Shown here piece after piece: positions 17,216-24,879 of a stretch of DNA of 64,000 nucleotides. Source of the DNA: Bacillus cereus ATCC 14579 (GTDB taxonomy: Bacteria; Bacillota; Bacilli; Bacillales; Bacillaceae_G); assembly GCF_000007825.1 (NCBI RefSeq), contig NC_004722.1:2830501-2894500 (forward strand), written 5' to 3'. The notes under the pieces are model-generated. The model saw only the letters and a list, made by a program, of their open reading frames with translations, did no database searches and was not told the DNA's origin. How positions within the stretch are numbered: the stretch's first letter is position 1; each line of letters begins with the position of its first letter. A program made the position numbers and the translations under genes.

Positions 17216-17256
17216 TTATTTAGCTTACAGTACACCATTTCAATGTCATATAAAAA

Positions 17257-17278
17257 AGCTGCCCAAAAAGAGCAGCTT
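17257..17278 (-). terminator. Terminator of the gene at 17291
   Basis: AAGCTGC and GCAGCTT arms precede TTTTTTA on the minus strand, 13 bp beyond the stop codon. Confidence 0.8.
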
Positions 17279-17290
17279 CAAATATGTATA

Positions 17291-17686
17291 TTACACTTCA
17301 ATTGATTTACCATCTTCAACAATATGATAAAGTAAATGCGCTAAATGATGAATTGGACCGTATTCTTCCTCTTCCTCATCTGTTTCGCCTTGGAATTCAA
17401 GATCGTTTAAGTATAGTGCTAAAAATTGATAGTATAGTTTTAAATCAAATCCGTAGCATGCAGTTGGTTCTTCATGATCCCCTTCATATTGTAACATTAA
17501 GTATTGATCATTTCCTTCTGCATCTTCTGCATCAAAGAATACGAAGAAGCCAACGTTTGTATCTAAATCAAATAAATGACGAGTACCTTTTTCAGTTGCT
17601 TTATTGAAGTCCTCTTCACTTAATTTATGTACTGTTGTCGCTTTTGCATTATCTTCTTGATGGAAATTTACTGTAAATGATTTCAA
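17291..17686 (-). CDS. Acidic cytosolic protein of unknown function
   Basis: A 131-residue protein from TTG 17686, chosen because CAGGAGGTG lies eight bases upstream; the upstream extension crosses the terminator of the preceding gene and is not credible. It is strongly acidic, with a run of five Glu near residue 110 (TDEEEEEYGP). No membrane segment or known motif. The SFTVNFHQEDN start and the LHYQ-type beta-rich body suggest a small globular protein. Monocistronic. Confidence 0.7.
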   Translation of the reverse strand: MKSFTVNFHQEDNAKATTVHKLSEEDFNKATEKGTRHLFDLDTNVGFFVFFDAEDAEGNDQYLMLQYEGDHEEPTACYGFDLKLYYQFLALYLNDLEFQGETDEEEEEYGPIHHLAHLLYHIVEDGKSIEV

Positions 17687-17729
17687 TGCTGACACCTCCT
17701 GATTGTATAATACTAGCATAACATATAAA

Positions 17730-17759
17730 AAGGACTGCTTACAAATGTAAACAGTCCTT
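17730..17759 (-). terminator. Terminator of the GlsB-like gene
   Basis: AAGGACTG pairs with CAGTCCTT, extended by an inner TTAC/GTAA stem, and precedes TTTTTATA on the minus strand. Confidence 0.85.
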
Positions 17760-17763
17760 ACAT

Positions 17764-18006
17764 TCATTTTCGCATTGCTCGTAATAAGAAGCTTACGATG
17801 AAAATTAAAATGATCGCACCGATTAAAGCTGGAATAATTGCATATCCGCCAATGACTGGACCAAAACTACCAAGTAATTTCGAACCAACCCAAGAACCGA
17901 TAATACCAGCAATAATATTACCAATTACACCACCAGGTACGTCCTTTCCAGTAATTAAGCTCGCAAGCCATCCTAATATACCACCGACGATTAAAGACCA
18001 AATCAT
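17764..18006 (-). CDS. GlsB/YeaQ/YmgE family membrane protein (transglycosylase-associated)
   Basis: An 80-residue protein from ATG 18006 behind AAAGGAGG. It consists almost entirely of three short hydrophobic, Gly-rich segments (IVGGILGWLASLITG, GVIGNIIAGIIGSWVG, IIPALIGAIILIFIVSF), the standard form of this family of small stress-related inner membrane proteins. The molecular role is not known. Monocistronic. Confidence 0.9.
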   Translation of the reverse strand: MIWSLIVGGILGWLASLITGKDVPGGVIGNIIAGIIGSWVGSKLLGSFGPVIGGYAIIPALIGAIILIFIVSFLLRAMRK

Positions 18007-18186
18007 ATAATAACCTCCTTTACATTTCACCAATCAAAATATAATTAGAAACAATTGCTTACCATTAGTTATGTGACATTTTTCATAAGTTATTCATGTT
18101 GTTCAACTTTAAGATTTTTGAGAATAATACACACAGATTAAACCTTTTTTTGAACTAACGATTTATCCGACTTGTTATTACACACA

Positions 18187-19152
18187 TTAAGAACAATCTG
18201 GCTTCAATATTGTTCGCATAAACTCTTCTTTAAAAGCTGCATAGTTAAAACCAACAGCAATTCTTTGAATCGGCCGATCATCAAACCTTGTTGGCTCAGC
18301 TATTTTTCTAAAGTCTGCTACACTTTGGCCCCTAGTCACATCATTTGTCGTACTAATCCACACTGCCGATTTTTTATATTCGAAAATACTGTCATTTATA
18401 AACGAGATAAACGGTAGTAAATCGTGTATAGGACTTCCACCAATACCCGGATATTCTTTTTTATAGAAATTCTCATAATAAAAATCAATCATTGGTTTAA
18501 TGAGTTTCGCCTGTCCAGTTCCTTGTTTATCTATTATATTCGCCATTTCAGGCGTAATAAGCGCGCCCTGTGTTACATTTAACGGGTATATGCTAGCGTT
18601 TTTCGCATATTTCATAACAATATTTGCTGCAATTGGATCACCATAAAAATTCGCTTCAGATACTGGTGTAACATTACCTGGAAATAGGAAAGCGCCGCCC
18701 ATTATATAATACGAACAAATACGATCCATTATATTTGGATACAATAAAAATAACGTAGCAAGCGTCGTTAGTCTCCCTGTCGCCACAATTATAATATCTT
18801 CTGGACAAGGTTCGATTAATTTGATTAATTCACAAAAATTTTCTCGTTTACAAATTCTCATCTCAGGTGGAATAATAGGACCTAAACCGTGATCCCCGTG
18901 GATTTCAGGGAAAAACAAAGGCTCTTCAGCTGTCATCGGTCTACTCGCACCTTCAATAATTTTCACTTGTGTAGCATAGTACCTTTCTAAAAAATAAACA
19001 TTTTCCGTAACGATATCTCGTGATACATTCCCGTACTCAGCAACAATACCTAGAATATCTAATTTACATGTTTTATTTGCATAAATTAACGCTACGGCGT
19101 CATCAATACCAAAGTCTCCAAAAAAGATAATTTTCTTATTAACTATTCTCAC
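18187..19152 (-). CDS. Inosine-uridine preferring nucleoside hydrolase family protein
   Basis: About 321 residues. The N-terminal FGDFGIDDAVAL segment (near residues 11-22) is the calcium and ribose binding motif, usually DTDPGxDDA; Asp13, Asp17 and Asp18 are kept and Phe14 replaces the usual Pro. The HD pair in GSPIHDLLPF is the later family signature. Such enzymes split the N-glycosidic bond of nucleosides in salvage. The start is uncertain: GTG 19152 sits right behind AAGAGGG, and the open frame continues to TTG 19215. Likely cytosolic. Confidence 0.8.
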   Translation of the reverse strand: MRIVNKKIIFFGDFGIDDAVALIYANKTCKLDILGIVAEYGNVSRDIVTENVYFLERYYATQVKIIEGASRPMTAEEPLFFPEIHGDHGLGPIIPPEMRICKRENFCELIKLIEPCPEDIIIVATGRLTTLATLFLLYPNIMDRICSYYIMGGAFLFPGNVTPVSEANFYGDPIAANIVMKYAKNASIYPLNVTQGALITPEMANIIDKQGTGQAKLIKPMIDFYYENFYKKEYPGIGGSPIHDLLPFISFINDSIFEYKKSAVWISTTNDVTRGQSVADFRKIAEPTRFDDRPIQRIAVGFNYAAFKEEFMRTILKPDCS

Positions 19153-19229
19153 CCCTCTTAAGCATAATCTACTATTATTATTATGTGAAAAAGACAAGGC
19201 GGTGAAACAGCGCAAACTAAAAAAGCCGC

Positions 19230-19418
19230 CTATTTATTGGCGACTTCAATCTTTTTATAAGACAAATATGCAAGTACATTTTTACTTGAATCGTATTTCG
19301 GGTTATTTCCTTTTCTCGGCTCTCTCAAATGTATCTTTTCAAATCCAGGAATGTCCGGCATTTTCTCCATAAATTCAAGCATTTCTTCCTCAGTACCTTC
19401 AATGCGTACACGAATCAT
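19230..19418 (-). CDS. Small protein of the YvzF/DUF3970 type
   Basis: A 62-residue protein with an opening beta-alpha pattern (MIRVRIEGTEEEMLEFMEKM) and a basic centre. Start ATG 19418 follows TTGAGGAATAG. The pattern resembles DUF3970 proteins of the B. cereus group. Function unknown. Confidence 0.65.
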   Translation of the reverse strand: MIRVRIEGTEEEMLEFMEKMPDIPGFEKIHLREPRKGNNPKYDSSKNVLAYLSYKKIEVANK

Positions 19419-19487
19419 TATATCTATTCCTCAATTCTCAGTTTCTCTGTACTAAGTATATCGTACTTCAGAAAGACTGCAACACAT

Positions 19488-20273
19488 TTATCTTTTTAAT
19501 GTTGTACTTTTTTTACATATAAACATAGCCATTTCAGTATAGAACGACTCTACTTTATTATTTTTAAATTGAATATTAAAATATCCCTTCATTTCGTTTG
19601 GTGCTTTCATCATACATTCTGTTAATTTTTCACGCTTTTGTAAAGGGACATCCATCATATTACACCACCAGTCAAAATCAAATTTCTTATCAAAAGTAAG
19701 ACATGACTGCATTTGCAAACCGTTTTTTTGTAATAAAGTAAGCCATTCTGTCTTTTTTAGAGCTCGTTCATGACTTGGGTCTCGCTTTTTTTCTATAAAA
19801 TTATAAAATGTATCATATTCATTATTTTCTGGCGAAACATTATCTATTAAGATGAATAATCCATTATCCTTCAATGTACGATTTACTTCATAAATAAATT
19901 GAGCCGGATTCGTAAAATGATGGGCTGCAATCCGGCATGTGATTGTATCAAAAAAATGGTCTGCAAATGGTAAATCCTCTGCGTTTCCTGCTACAAAAGA
20001 TACATTTTCATGCCCATTCTGCTTTATAAAAACTTTTGCTTTTTCTAACATCTGTTCTGTTAAATCAAGTGCAACTACTTCTTCAAACATAGGTGCTAAC
20101 ATATTTGCCACATGTCCACCACCAGTAGCAACATCAAGAAGACGATTATTATGACGAGACTCAACTTGTTGAACTACATATTGTAAATCCAGTCCTTTAG
20201 CATGTACTTTACTATTTACATATTTATCTGCATTACTGCCAAACTGTTTTTTCACAAGCTCTTCTTTACTCAT
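19488..20273 (-). CDS. Class I SAM-dependent methyltransferase
   Basis: A 261-residue protein with SAM-binding motif I LLDVATGGGHVANML (residues 45-59), the acidic VVALDLTEQML (67-77), motif II GNAEDLPFADHFFDTITCR (about 95-113) and the AAHHFTNP segment. These are typical of UbiE/YcgJ-like Methyltransf_11 enzymes. The methyl acceptor is unknown. Monocistronic and cytosolic. Confidence 0.9.
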   Translation of the reverse strand: MSKEELVKKQFGSNADKYVNSKVHAKGLDLQYVVQQVESRHNNRLLDVATGGGHVANMLAPMFEEVVALDLTEQMLEKAKVFIKQNGHENVSFVAGNAEDLPFADHFFDTITCRIAAHHFTNPAQFIYEVNRTLKDNGLFILIDNVSPENNEYDTFYNFIEKKRDPSHERALKKTEWLTLLQKNGLQMQSCLTFDKKFDFDWWCNMMDVPLQKREKLTECMMKAPNEMKGYFNIQFKNNKVESFYTEMAMFICKKSTTLKR

Positions 20274-20422
20274 ATTATCATCTTCTTTCTATTGTTATTT
20301 ACATATACGACTCATATAATTATTACAATTCTCTTCATGTATTTTCAAATCCTCTTTTCATCTCACTTCTCATCACATTCCCTTATAATCAAAATAATAT
20401 GATTATACGTTATTGCATTAAA

Positions 20423-20452
20423 CAAAAAAGGCTACGGGAACTTTCCCCCTAA
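20423..20452 (-). terminator. Terminator of the gene at 20469
   Basis: An interrupted hairpin (GGTTA/TAGCC and GGG/CCC pairs) precedes TTTTTTG on the minus strand. Confidence 0.6.
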
Positions 20453-20468
20453 CCTGACTAAATATTTA

Positions 20469-20837
20469 CTACATTTTTATTTCTTCGTATATATCTATAT
20501 AATATAAATCCTCTTTCAACTTCATAATAACATCTACTTCGTTATAAGTAGCCTCACGAGCATGTAAACCAAATTGATCCATACCAATCCATATCCACCC
20601 AGGTGTAAGATATAAAACATCTATATTAAAATAATCTAACTTAGTAAGCTCCGATGTAATAAATTTATCTTTATTAGCGATTTGTTTATCTATTAAACCA
20701 TATTCTTTTCCATTTTCAAATAGCGATATAAATTTCCCTACAATCGGATGTTCACGAACAATAAAATGATATTCTTTTTCCTCTATATTTACCACAATCA
20801 AACGAGAAACAGATAAATCAAGCCCTGAATTCGACAT
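20469..20837 (-). CDS. Hypothetical protein, 122 residues
   Basis: Start ATG 20837 follows AAGGAGGTG at a rather long spacing of about 12 bases. The protein is mixed alpha/beta with aromatic residues in its second half (YFNIDVLYLTPGWIWIGMDQFG) and an acidic end. No signal peptide, membrane span or known motif. I do not recognise it. Confidence 0.6.
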   Translation of the reverse strand: MSNSGLDLSVSRLIVVNIEEKEYHFIVREHPIVGKFISLFENGKEYGLIDKQIANKDKFITSELTKLDYFNIDVLYLTPGWIWIGMDQFGLHAREATYNEVDVIMKLKEDLYYIDIYEEIKM

Positions 20838-20925
20838 ATTTGTTTATTCACCTCCTTATATAGGCTTCTTAAATATGATAACAAACGAATATTCAAATTA
20901 AGTTAATATAATGTAAAAAATAAAA

Positions 20926-20954
20926 AAGCTGAATTCCCTTTAGAAATCAGCCTT
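20926..20954 (-). terminator. Terminator of the 38-residue small gene
   Basis: AAGCTGA and TCAGCCTT arms precede TTTTTTATTTTTT on the minus strand, 34 bp beyond the stop at 20989. Confidence 0.75.
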
Positions 20955-20988
20955 TATAATTCGATCAACTTTATACTTTTACAAATTA

Positions 20989-21105
20989 TTATAATGTTTC
21001 TTTTTCCTCATCATTTCCGGAAACTAAACTTCCTATAGCATCCGCTGTTACTTCCACTACAAACTCATAAATACCAGCTACAACTTCTCCAATTATTTCA
21101 TCCAT
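20989..21105 (-). CDS. Small acidic protein, 38 residues, unknown
   Basis: ATG 21105 follows AAGGGGGT at good spacing and opens a 38-codon frame (MDEIIGEVVAGIYEFVVEV, ending EEKETL). It alternates hydrophobic and acidic residues and would form an amphipathic helix. A terminator follows at once, so transcript and translation signals agree. It is divergent from the YqbF-like gene at 21301. No family recognised. Confidence 0.6.
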   Translation of the reverse strand: MDEIIGEVVAGIYEFVVEVTADAIGSLVSGNDEEKETL

Positions 21106-21300
21106 CTTTTTACCCCCTTATTTTATATAACTATTTGTAGTATAGAAGAAATTGGTAAATACAAACTATCGAAAAAGGTGACATAAACCTTACAGAATTG
21201 TAAGCTCTTTCCCCCCTTTGAAACTCGAAGTATTTTTAGCAGACAAATAGGCCATCATAATATGGGACAACTAATAATCCTGTCAAAGGAGGTGTTTAAA

Positions 21301-21453
21301 ATGTACTATGTGAAATTAATTAAAGGTCAATCATTCTATGCTTTTGATCATCGTTTCTTAGTGTCTGAAGAAGAAGAAGTTTCCGAGAAAATTTATAATT
21401 ACTTACGACGTAATGAATTTTTTGAAGTACGTAAAGAAGAATATTCTGCTTAA
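21301..21453 (+). CDS. YqbF-like small protein
   Basis: A 50-residue protein from ATG 21301 behind AAAGGAGGTG; the longer frame from 21262 has no ribosome site. The whole sequence resembles the N-terminal YqbF domain (YYVKLIKGQSFYAFDHRFLVSEEEEVSEKIYNYL), known from Bacillus phage-like regions, but no other phage gene is nearby. A long hairpin terminator follows. Confidence 0.7.
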   Translation: MYYVKLIKGQSFYAFDHRFLVSEEEEVSEKIYNYLRRNEFFEVRKEEYSA

Positions 21454-21458
21454 TTACA

Positions 21459-21509
21459 AAAAGCATTAAGAAAAATATCATCTTATTTTGATATATTCTT
21501 GATGCTTTT
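21459..21509 (+). terminator. Long terminator hairpin after the YqbF-like gene
   Basis: AAAGCAT...AAGAA...ATATCA pairs with TGATATATTCTTGATGCTTTT; a tall, mostly paired stem with a T-rich end. Confidence 0.8.
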
Positions 21510-21565
21510 ATGTGAATTTCTTCTTTTCAATAATTGTTGTTGACTCTATTAAATAATCTAGTATT

Positions 21566-21600
21566 TGTCCAAGCTAATTCTTAACTATTTTTATATTCTA
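21566..21600 (+). promoter_or_regulatory. Spore-gene promoter element, fourth copy
   Basis: TTGTCCAAGC is followed 17 bases later by TATATTCTA, a SigK-like -10 with T for the first C. The -10 lies in the loop of a perfect 15-bp inverted repeat at 21577-21622. Confidence 0.5.
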
Positions 21601-21622
21601 GTATATGAAAATAGTTAAGAAT
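21577..21622. repeat. Perfect 15-bp inverted repeat over promoter and start
   Basis: ATTCTTAACTATTTT at 21577-21591 and its exact complement at 21608-21622 flank a 16-base loop that contains the -10 candidate and the first ATG (21605). Confidence 0.85.
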
Positions 21623-22057
21623 ATGACTCATATCATTGATTACCAAGCTACTCAACCTATTAGTAAAACTGGTGAAACAACTTTTGCAATCCCCTCTTCT
21701 CCAAATAAAGCAATTTTAGCAAATTTGAAATTGAGAATTTCAAGTAGAGATTCACGTAATAATCGAGTAGAATTAATCGCTACAATTGGTGTAGAAGGAA
21801 TAACTGGGACTTCACAAGTTTTATTCCGAATTTTCCGTGATAATATTGAAGTTTTTAATGCACAAGTAGGTATTGAATCTACAGATTCTGAACAATTTTA
21901 CGTACAAACATTTCAAGCTATAGATCAAAACGTTAGCAGTGGAACACACGAATATTCATTAACTGTAGAAAACCTTACTAGTGGTGCTAGTGCAGAAGTT
22001 GTTGGTCCTCTATCTTTTAGCGCTTTAGCTATTGGAAAAGAGCAAAAATGTTGCTAA
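21623..22057 (+). CDS. Exosporium protein C (ExsC)-like spore surface protein
   Basis: A 144-residue protein from ATG 21623; an in-frame ATG at 21605 would lie at the predicted transcription start, so the later one is preferred, though neither has a clear ribosome site. The sequence (MTHIIDYQATQPISKTGETT, later GIESTDSEQFYVQTFQAIDQNVSSGTHEY) matches my recollection of B. cereus ExsC, a protein found in exosporium preparations. It is beta-rich, has no signal peptide, and ends in KCC. The shared promoter element supports late mother-cell expression. The name rests on memory. Confidence 0.7.
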   Translation: MTHIIDYQATQPISKTGETTFAIPSSPNKAILANLKLRISSRDSRNNRVELIATIGVEGITGTSQVLFRIFRDNIEVFNAQVGIESTDSEQFYVQTFQAIDQNVSSGTHEYSLTVENLTSGASAEVVGPLSFSALAIGKEQKCC

Positions 22058-22087
22058 GTGAATCTAATATTTAATTTTGTACTTGAG

Positions 22088-22120
22088 AAAAGCGAGGCGT
22101 AGTTATACGTTCTTGCTTTT
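22088..22120 (+). terminator. Terminator of the ExsC-like gene
   Basis: AAAAGC...GTA and TAC...GCTTTT arms with internal mismatches, 30 bp beyond the stop. Confidence 0.55.
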
Positions 22121-22350
22121 ATATATATTCTTACTTTCTATTAGCTTTAATCATAAAATTTTTACGTTTTGATTCACTTATTTCAGCACTTAACACATCA
22201 AATTTTTGACAAATCAAAAAGATTGAAATCCACTTATGAAACACGTAATATAGACTCTGACTCTAAAAAAGTTCGTATAAAAACACTACATAAATAAGGA
22301 GGTTTTATATACGAGTTTTTCATTTTAAAAGACGGAGAGGTTTTAATGTT

Positions 22351-23553
22351 ATGTGGCGTAATAAAAACGTTTGGATTGTTTTAATTGGGGAGTTTATTGC
22401 AGGTCTAGGATTATGGCTTGGTATTCTTGGGAACCTTGAATTTATGCAAAAATATGTCCCTTCTGATTTCATGAAATCAGTTATATTATTTATCGGACTA
22501 TTAGCCGGTGTTCTAGTTGGACCTATGGCTGGCCGTGTCATCGATCAGTATGAAAAGAAAAAAGTTCTTCTTTACGCTGGGTTTGGTCGAGTTTTAAGTG
22601 TTATTTTCATGTTTTTTGCTATTCAATTTGAAAGTATCGCATTTATGATTGCATTTATGGTTGCTCTTCAAATTTCAGCAGCATTTTATTTCCCTGCATT
22701 ACAATCTGTAATTCCACTCATCGTACGTGAGCATGAGTTATTACAAATGAACGGTGTACATATGAATGTTGGTACAATTGCTCGTATTGCAGGTACTTCA
22801 CTAGGTGGAATTCTTTTAGTTGTGATGAGTTTACAGTACATGTATGCCTTCTCAATGGCAGCATACGCCTTATTATTCCTCTCGACTTTCTTCCTACAAT
22901 TCGAAGACAAGAAATCAACAACACCAAGTAAACAAGCTGCAAAAGATAATAGCTTTATGGAAGTATTTCGTATTTTAAAAGGAATTCCTATTGCTTTTAC
23001 AGCACTTATATTAAGTATCATCCCTCTATTATTTATAGCTGGGTTTAATTTAATGGTTATTAACATTAGCGAAATGCAACATGATCCTACGATTAAAGGG
23101 TTCATATATACAATTGAAGGTGTCGCATTTATGATAGGTGCCTTCGTAATTAAACGTCTATCTGATCATTTCAAACCTGAAAAATTACTATATTTCTTTG
23201 CAGTTTGTACTGCTTTTGCACATCTGTCATTGTTCTTTAGCGATATAAAATGGATGGCTCTTACATCATTTGGGTTGTTTGGGTTTAGTGTTGGCTGCTT
23301 CTTCCCTATTATGTCGACGATTTTCCAAACGAAAGTGGAAAAAAGTTATCACGGTCGCCTCTTCTCATTCCGTAATATGTTTGAGAGGGTTATGTTCCAA
23401 ATCGTCTTACTTGGCACAGGCTTCTTCTTAGATACAATTGGGTTACAATATATGGTTCTCATCTTCGGAGTCGTTTCATTATTGATTATTTCTATTTCCC
23501 TCTCTAAGCAGAAACATTATGAAAAACAGCATTCGCAATCTGCGAATTTATAA
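22351..23553 (+). CDS. MFS transporter (macrolide-efflux-like, MFS_3 type)
   Basis: A 400-residue, 12-TMS protein. The motif A region reads GRVIDQYEKKKVLLYAGFGR (near 61-80), and IVREHELLQMNGVHMNVGTIARIAGTSLGG near 128-157 is typical of the MFS_3/MefA-like enterobactin or macrolide exporter group. Start ATG 22351 follows GGAGAGG by ten bases. Efflux is expected; the substrate is unknown. Monocistronic with a strong terminator. Confidence 0.88.
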   Translation: MWRNKNVWIVLIGEFIAGLGLWLGILGNLEFMQKYVPSDFMKSVILFIGLLAGVLVGPMAGRVIDQYEKKKVLLYAGFGRVLSVIFMFFAIQFESIAFMIAFMVALQISAAFYFPALQSVIPLIVREHELLQMNGVHMNVGTIARIAGTSLGGILLVVMSLQYMYAFSMAAYALLFLSTFFLQFEDKKSTTPSKQAAKDNSFMEVFRILKGIPIAFTALILSIIPLLFIAGFNLMVINISEMQHDPTIKGFIYTIEGVAFMIGAFVIKRLSDHFKPEKLLYFFAVCTAFAHLSLFFSDIKWMALTSFGLFGFSVGCFFPIMSTIFQTKVEKSYHGRLFSFRNMFERVMFQIVLLGTGFFLDTIGLQYMVLIFGVVSLLIISISLSKQKHYEKQHSQSANL

Positions 23554-23557
23554 AATA

Positions 23558-23601
23558 AACAAAGAAGTATGGATCTAATATTGGATCCATACTTCTTTGT
23601 T
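23558..23601. terminator. Strong bidirectional terminator
   Basis: A perfect 18-bp stem (23558-23575 with 23584-23601) followed by T-rich sequence. Confidence 0.95.
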
Positions 23602-23706
23602 TTATAATACGCCTATTTATTACGTTTATTGAAATTACCTAAAGGAGTATCCTCCTTTAATTTCGAATAGATTATAAAAAGTACTCTTTATAAAAGGAGT
23701 GGTAAA

Positions 23707-24006
23707 ATGTCTGATGGCATCGAAGTATTTATTGTCCTTCTCTTTGCAATTGCTCTGTTTAGCATCCTAAACTTTTTAGCCATTTCCTTATCTGGACATA
23801 GTTTTAAAAAAAGAATCGTGGCAGGTTTCATATTTTTACTACTGACTCCCATTATCTTTTTGACTATCGCAACATTTGCTTCTATATTCGATAAAGCAGG
23901 ATTTGGCGCAGGTACGTTAGCCTTTATGATCGCAAGCGTATATATATTAAATGGAATAGTGATTCTGCTTTCCTCTTTATTTATGCTCAAAAAAGACATA
24001 ACATAG
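23707..24006 (+). CDS. Small membrane protein, 99 residues
   Basis: Three hydrophobic segments (about residues 6-26, 37-58 and 68-92) with short polar loops suggest a three-span membrane protein. Start ATG follows AAAGGAGTGG. A terminator at 24018-24050 follows. I do not recognise the family. Confidence 0.7.
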   Translation: MSDGIEVFIVLLFAIALFSILNFLAISLSGHSFKKRIVAGFIFLLLTPIIFLTIATFASIFDKAGFGAGTLAFMIASVYILNGIVILLSSLFMLKKDIT

Positions 24007-24017
24007 GCTATGGTACT

Positions 24018-24050
24018 AGCATGAATCTGACTTTACACTAGATTCATGCT
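24018..24050. terminator. Terminator of the small membrane protein gene
   Basis: AGCATGAATCT pairs perfectly with AGATTCATGCT and is followed by TATTTAATTT. Confidence 0.8.
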
Positions 24051-24175
24051 TATTTAATTTCTCCTAAATTTTTATATGAAATTAAATAATTCTTTAAAAA
24101 AATTTAAACTTTATTTATTATAATATCCCTATCGTATTCGCACGTTTATTCAAATTTAAAAGAAAGGAGCACAAA

Positions 24176-24538
24176 ATGAAAAAGGTTCTACTTACAATTC
24201 CTATACTAATCATCCTACTTAGTGGATGCAGCAATAACGATATATACGGTTCTTGGGAAGTCGTTGACAATAAAAATGGTGAATGCCCTGTATATTATAA
24301 ATTTGAAACAGTTGTCAAAAAAGAAAATAAAGAGGAAATTGTGCAAAATTTAGTAGAAATGCAAACAACAAAGAATAAAGACGATTTATATAAAGGCTCA
24401 TTTGTCAAAAATTCTAATGTATATCACATTGATTATGGTAATTCATTTACATCGGACCAAACTTTAAAAGTTGCCGACGGTACACTAAATGTATACTTTT
24501 TGACAGCCGAAAAATTATGCACATATAAAAAGAAATGA
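24176..24538 (+). CDS. Small lipoprotein of unknown function
   Basis: A 120-residue protein with a signal peptide and lipobox LLSGC (Cys 18). After the lipid anchor comes a beta-rich domain that opens IYGSWEVVDNKNG, reminiscent of small lipocalin-like lipoproteins, with two further Cys (in GECPVYY and KLCTYKKK) that could form a disulfide outside the cell. Start follows GAAAGGAGC. Confidence 0.75.
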   Translation: MKKVLLTIPILIILLSGCSNNDIYGSWEVVDNKNGECPVYYKFETVVKKENKEEIVQNLVEMQTTKNKDDLYKGSFVKNSNVYHIDYGNSFTSDQTLKVADGTLNVYFLTAEKLCTYKKK

Positions 24539-24554
24539 TTACATTTCAGAGGAG

Positions 24555-24576
24555 ACGCAGAAAATATTTTCTGCGT
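24555..24576 (+). terminator. Terminator of the lipoprotein gene
   Basis: ACGCAGAAAATATTTTCTGC is a near-perfect palindrome followed by GTTATTT. Confidence 0.7.
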
Positions 24577-24879
24577 TATTTCACTTTAGAAATCGGCCAC
24601 AAAAATAGCCCTTGTTTTCGTATTCTTTTTCATTCAAAACATGAGAAATATACTTAATAAAAACTAGAGAATACCTTAAGTTATATAAAATGAATCCTAT
24701 AATAGACATTTCAATTAACGCATCTACGCTATTTACATCGATACTTTTCAAAATAGGCTAATCCTTCCTCTAAATTTGTCAATCATTTTAATTTTCATAA
24801 AAAAATGATAAAATATAAACATGTGTTTTCAGAATAATTAAAAATGCAGAATGAAAGCACTGTTTTAGGAGGGGTTTTG
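24577..24879. other. AT-rich intergenic region
   Basis: No gene is visible. The last 100 bp presumably hold the aminotransferase promoter. Confidence 0.4.
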
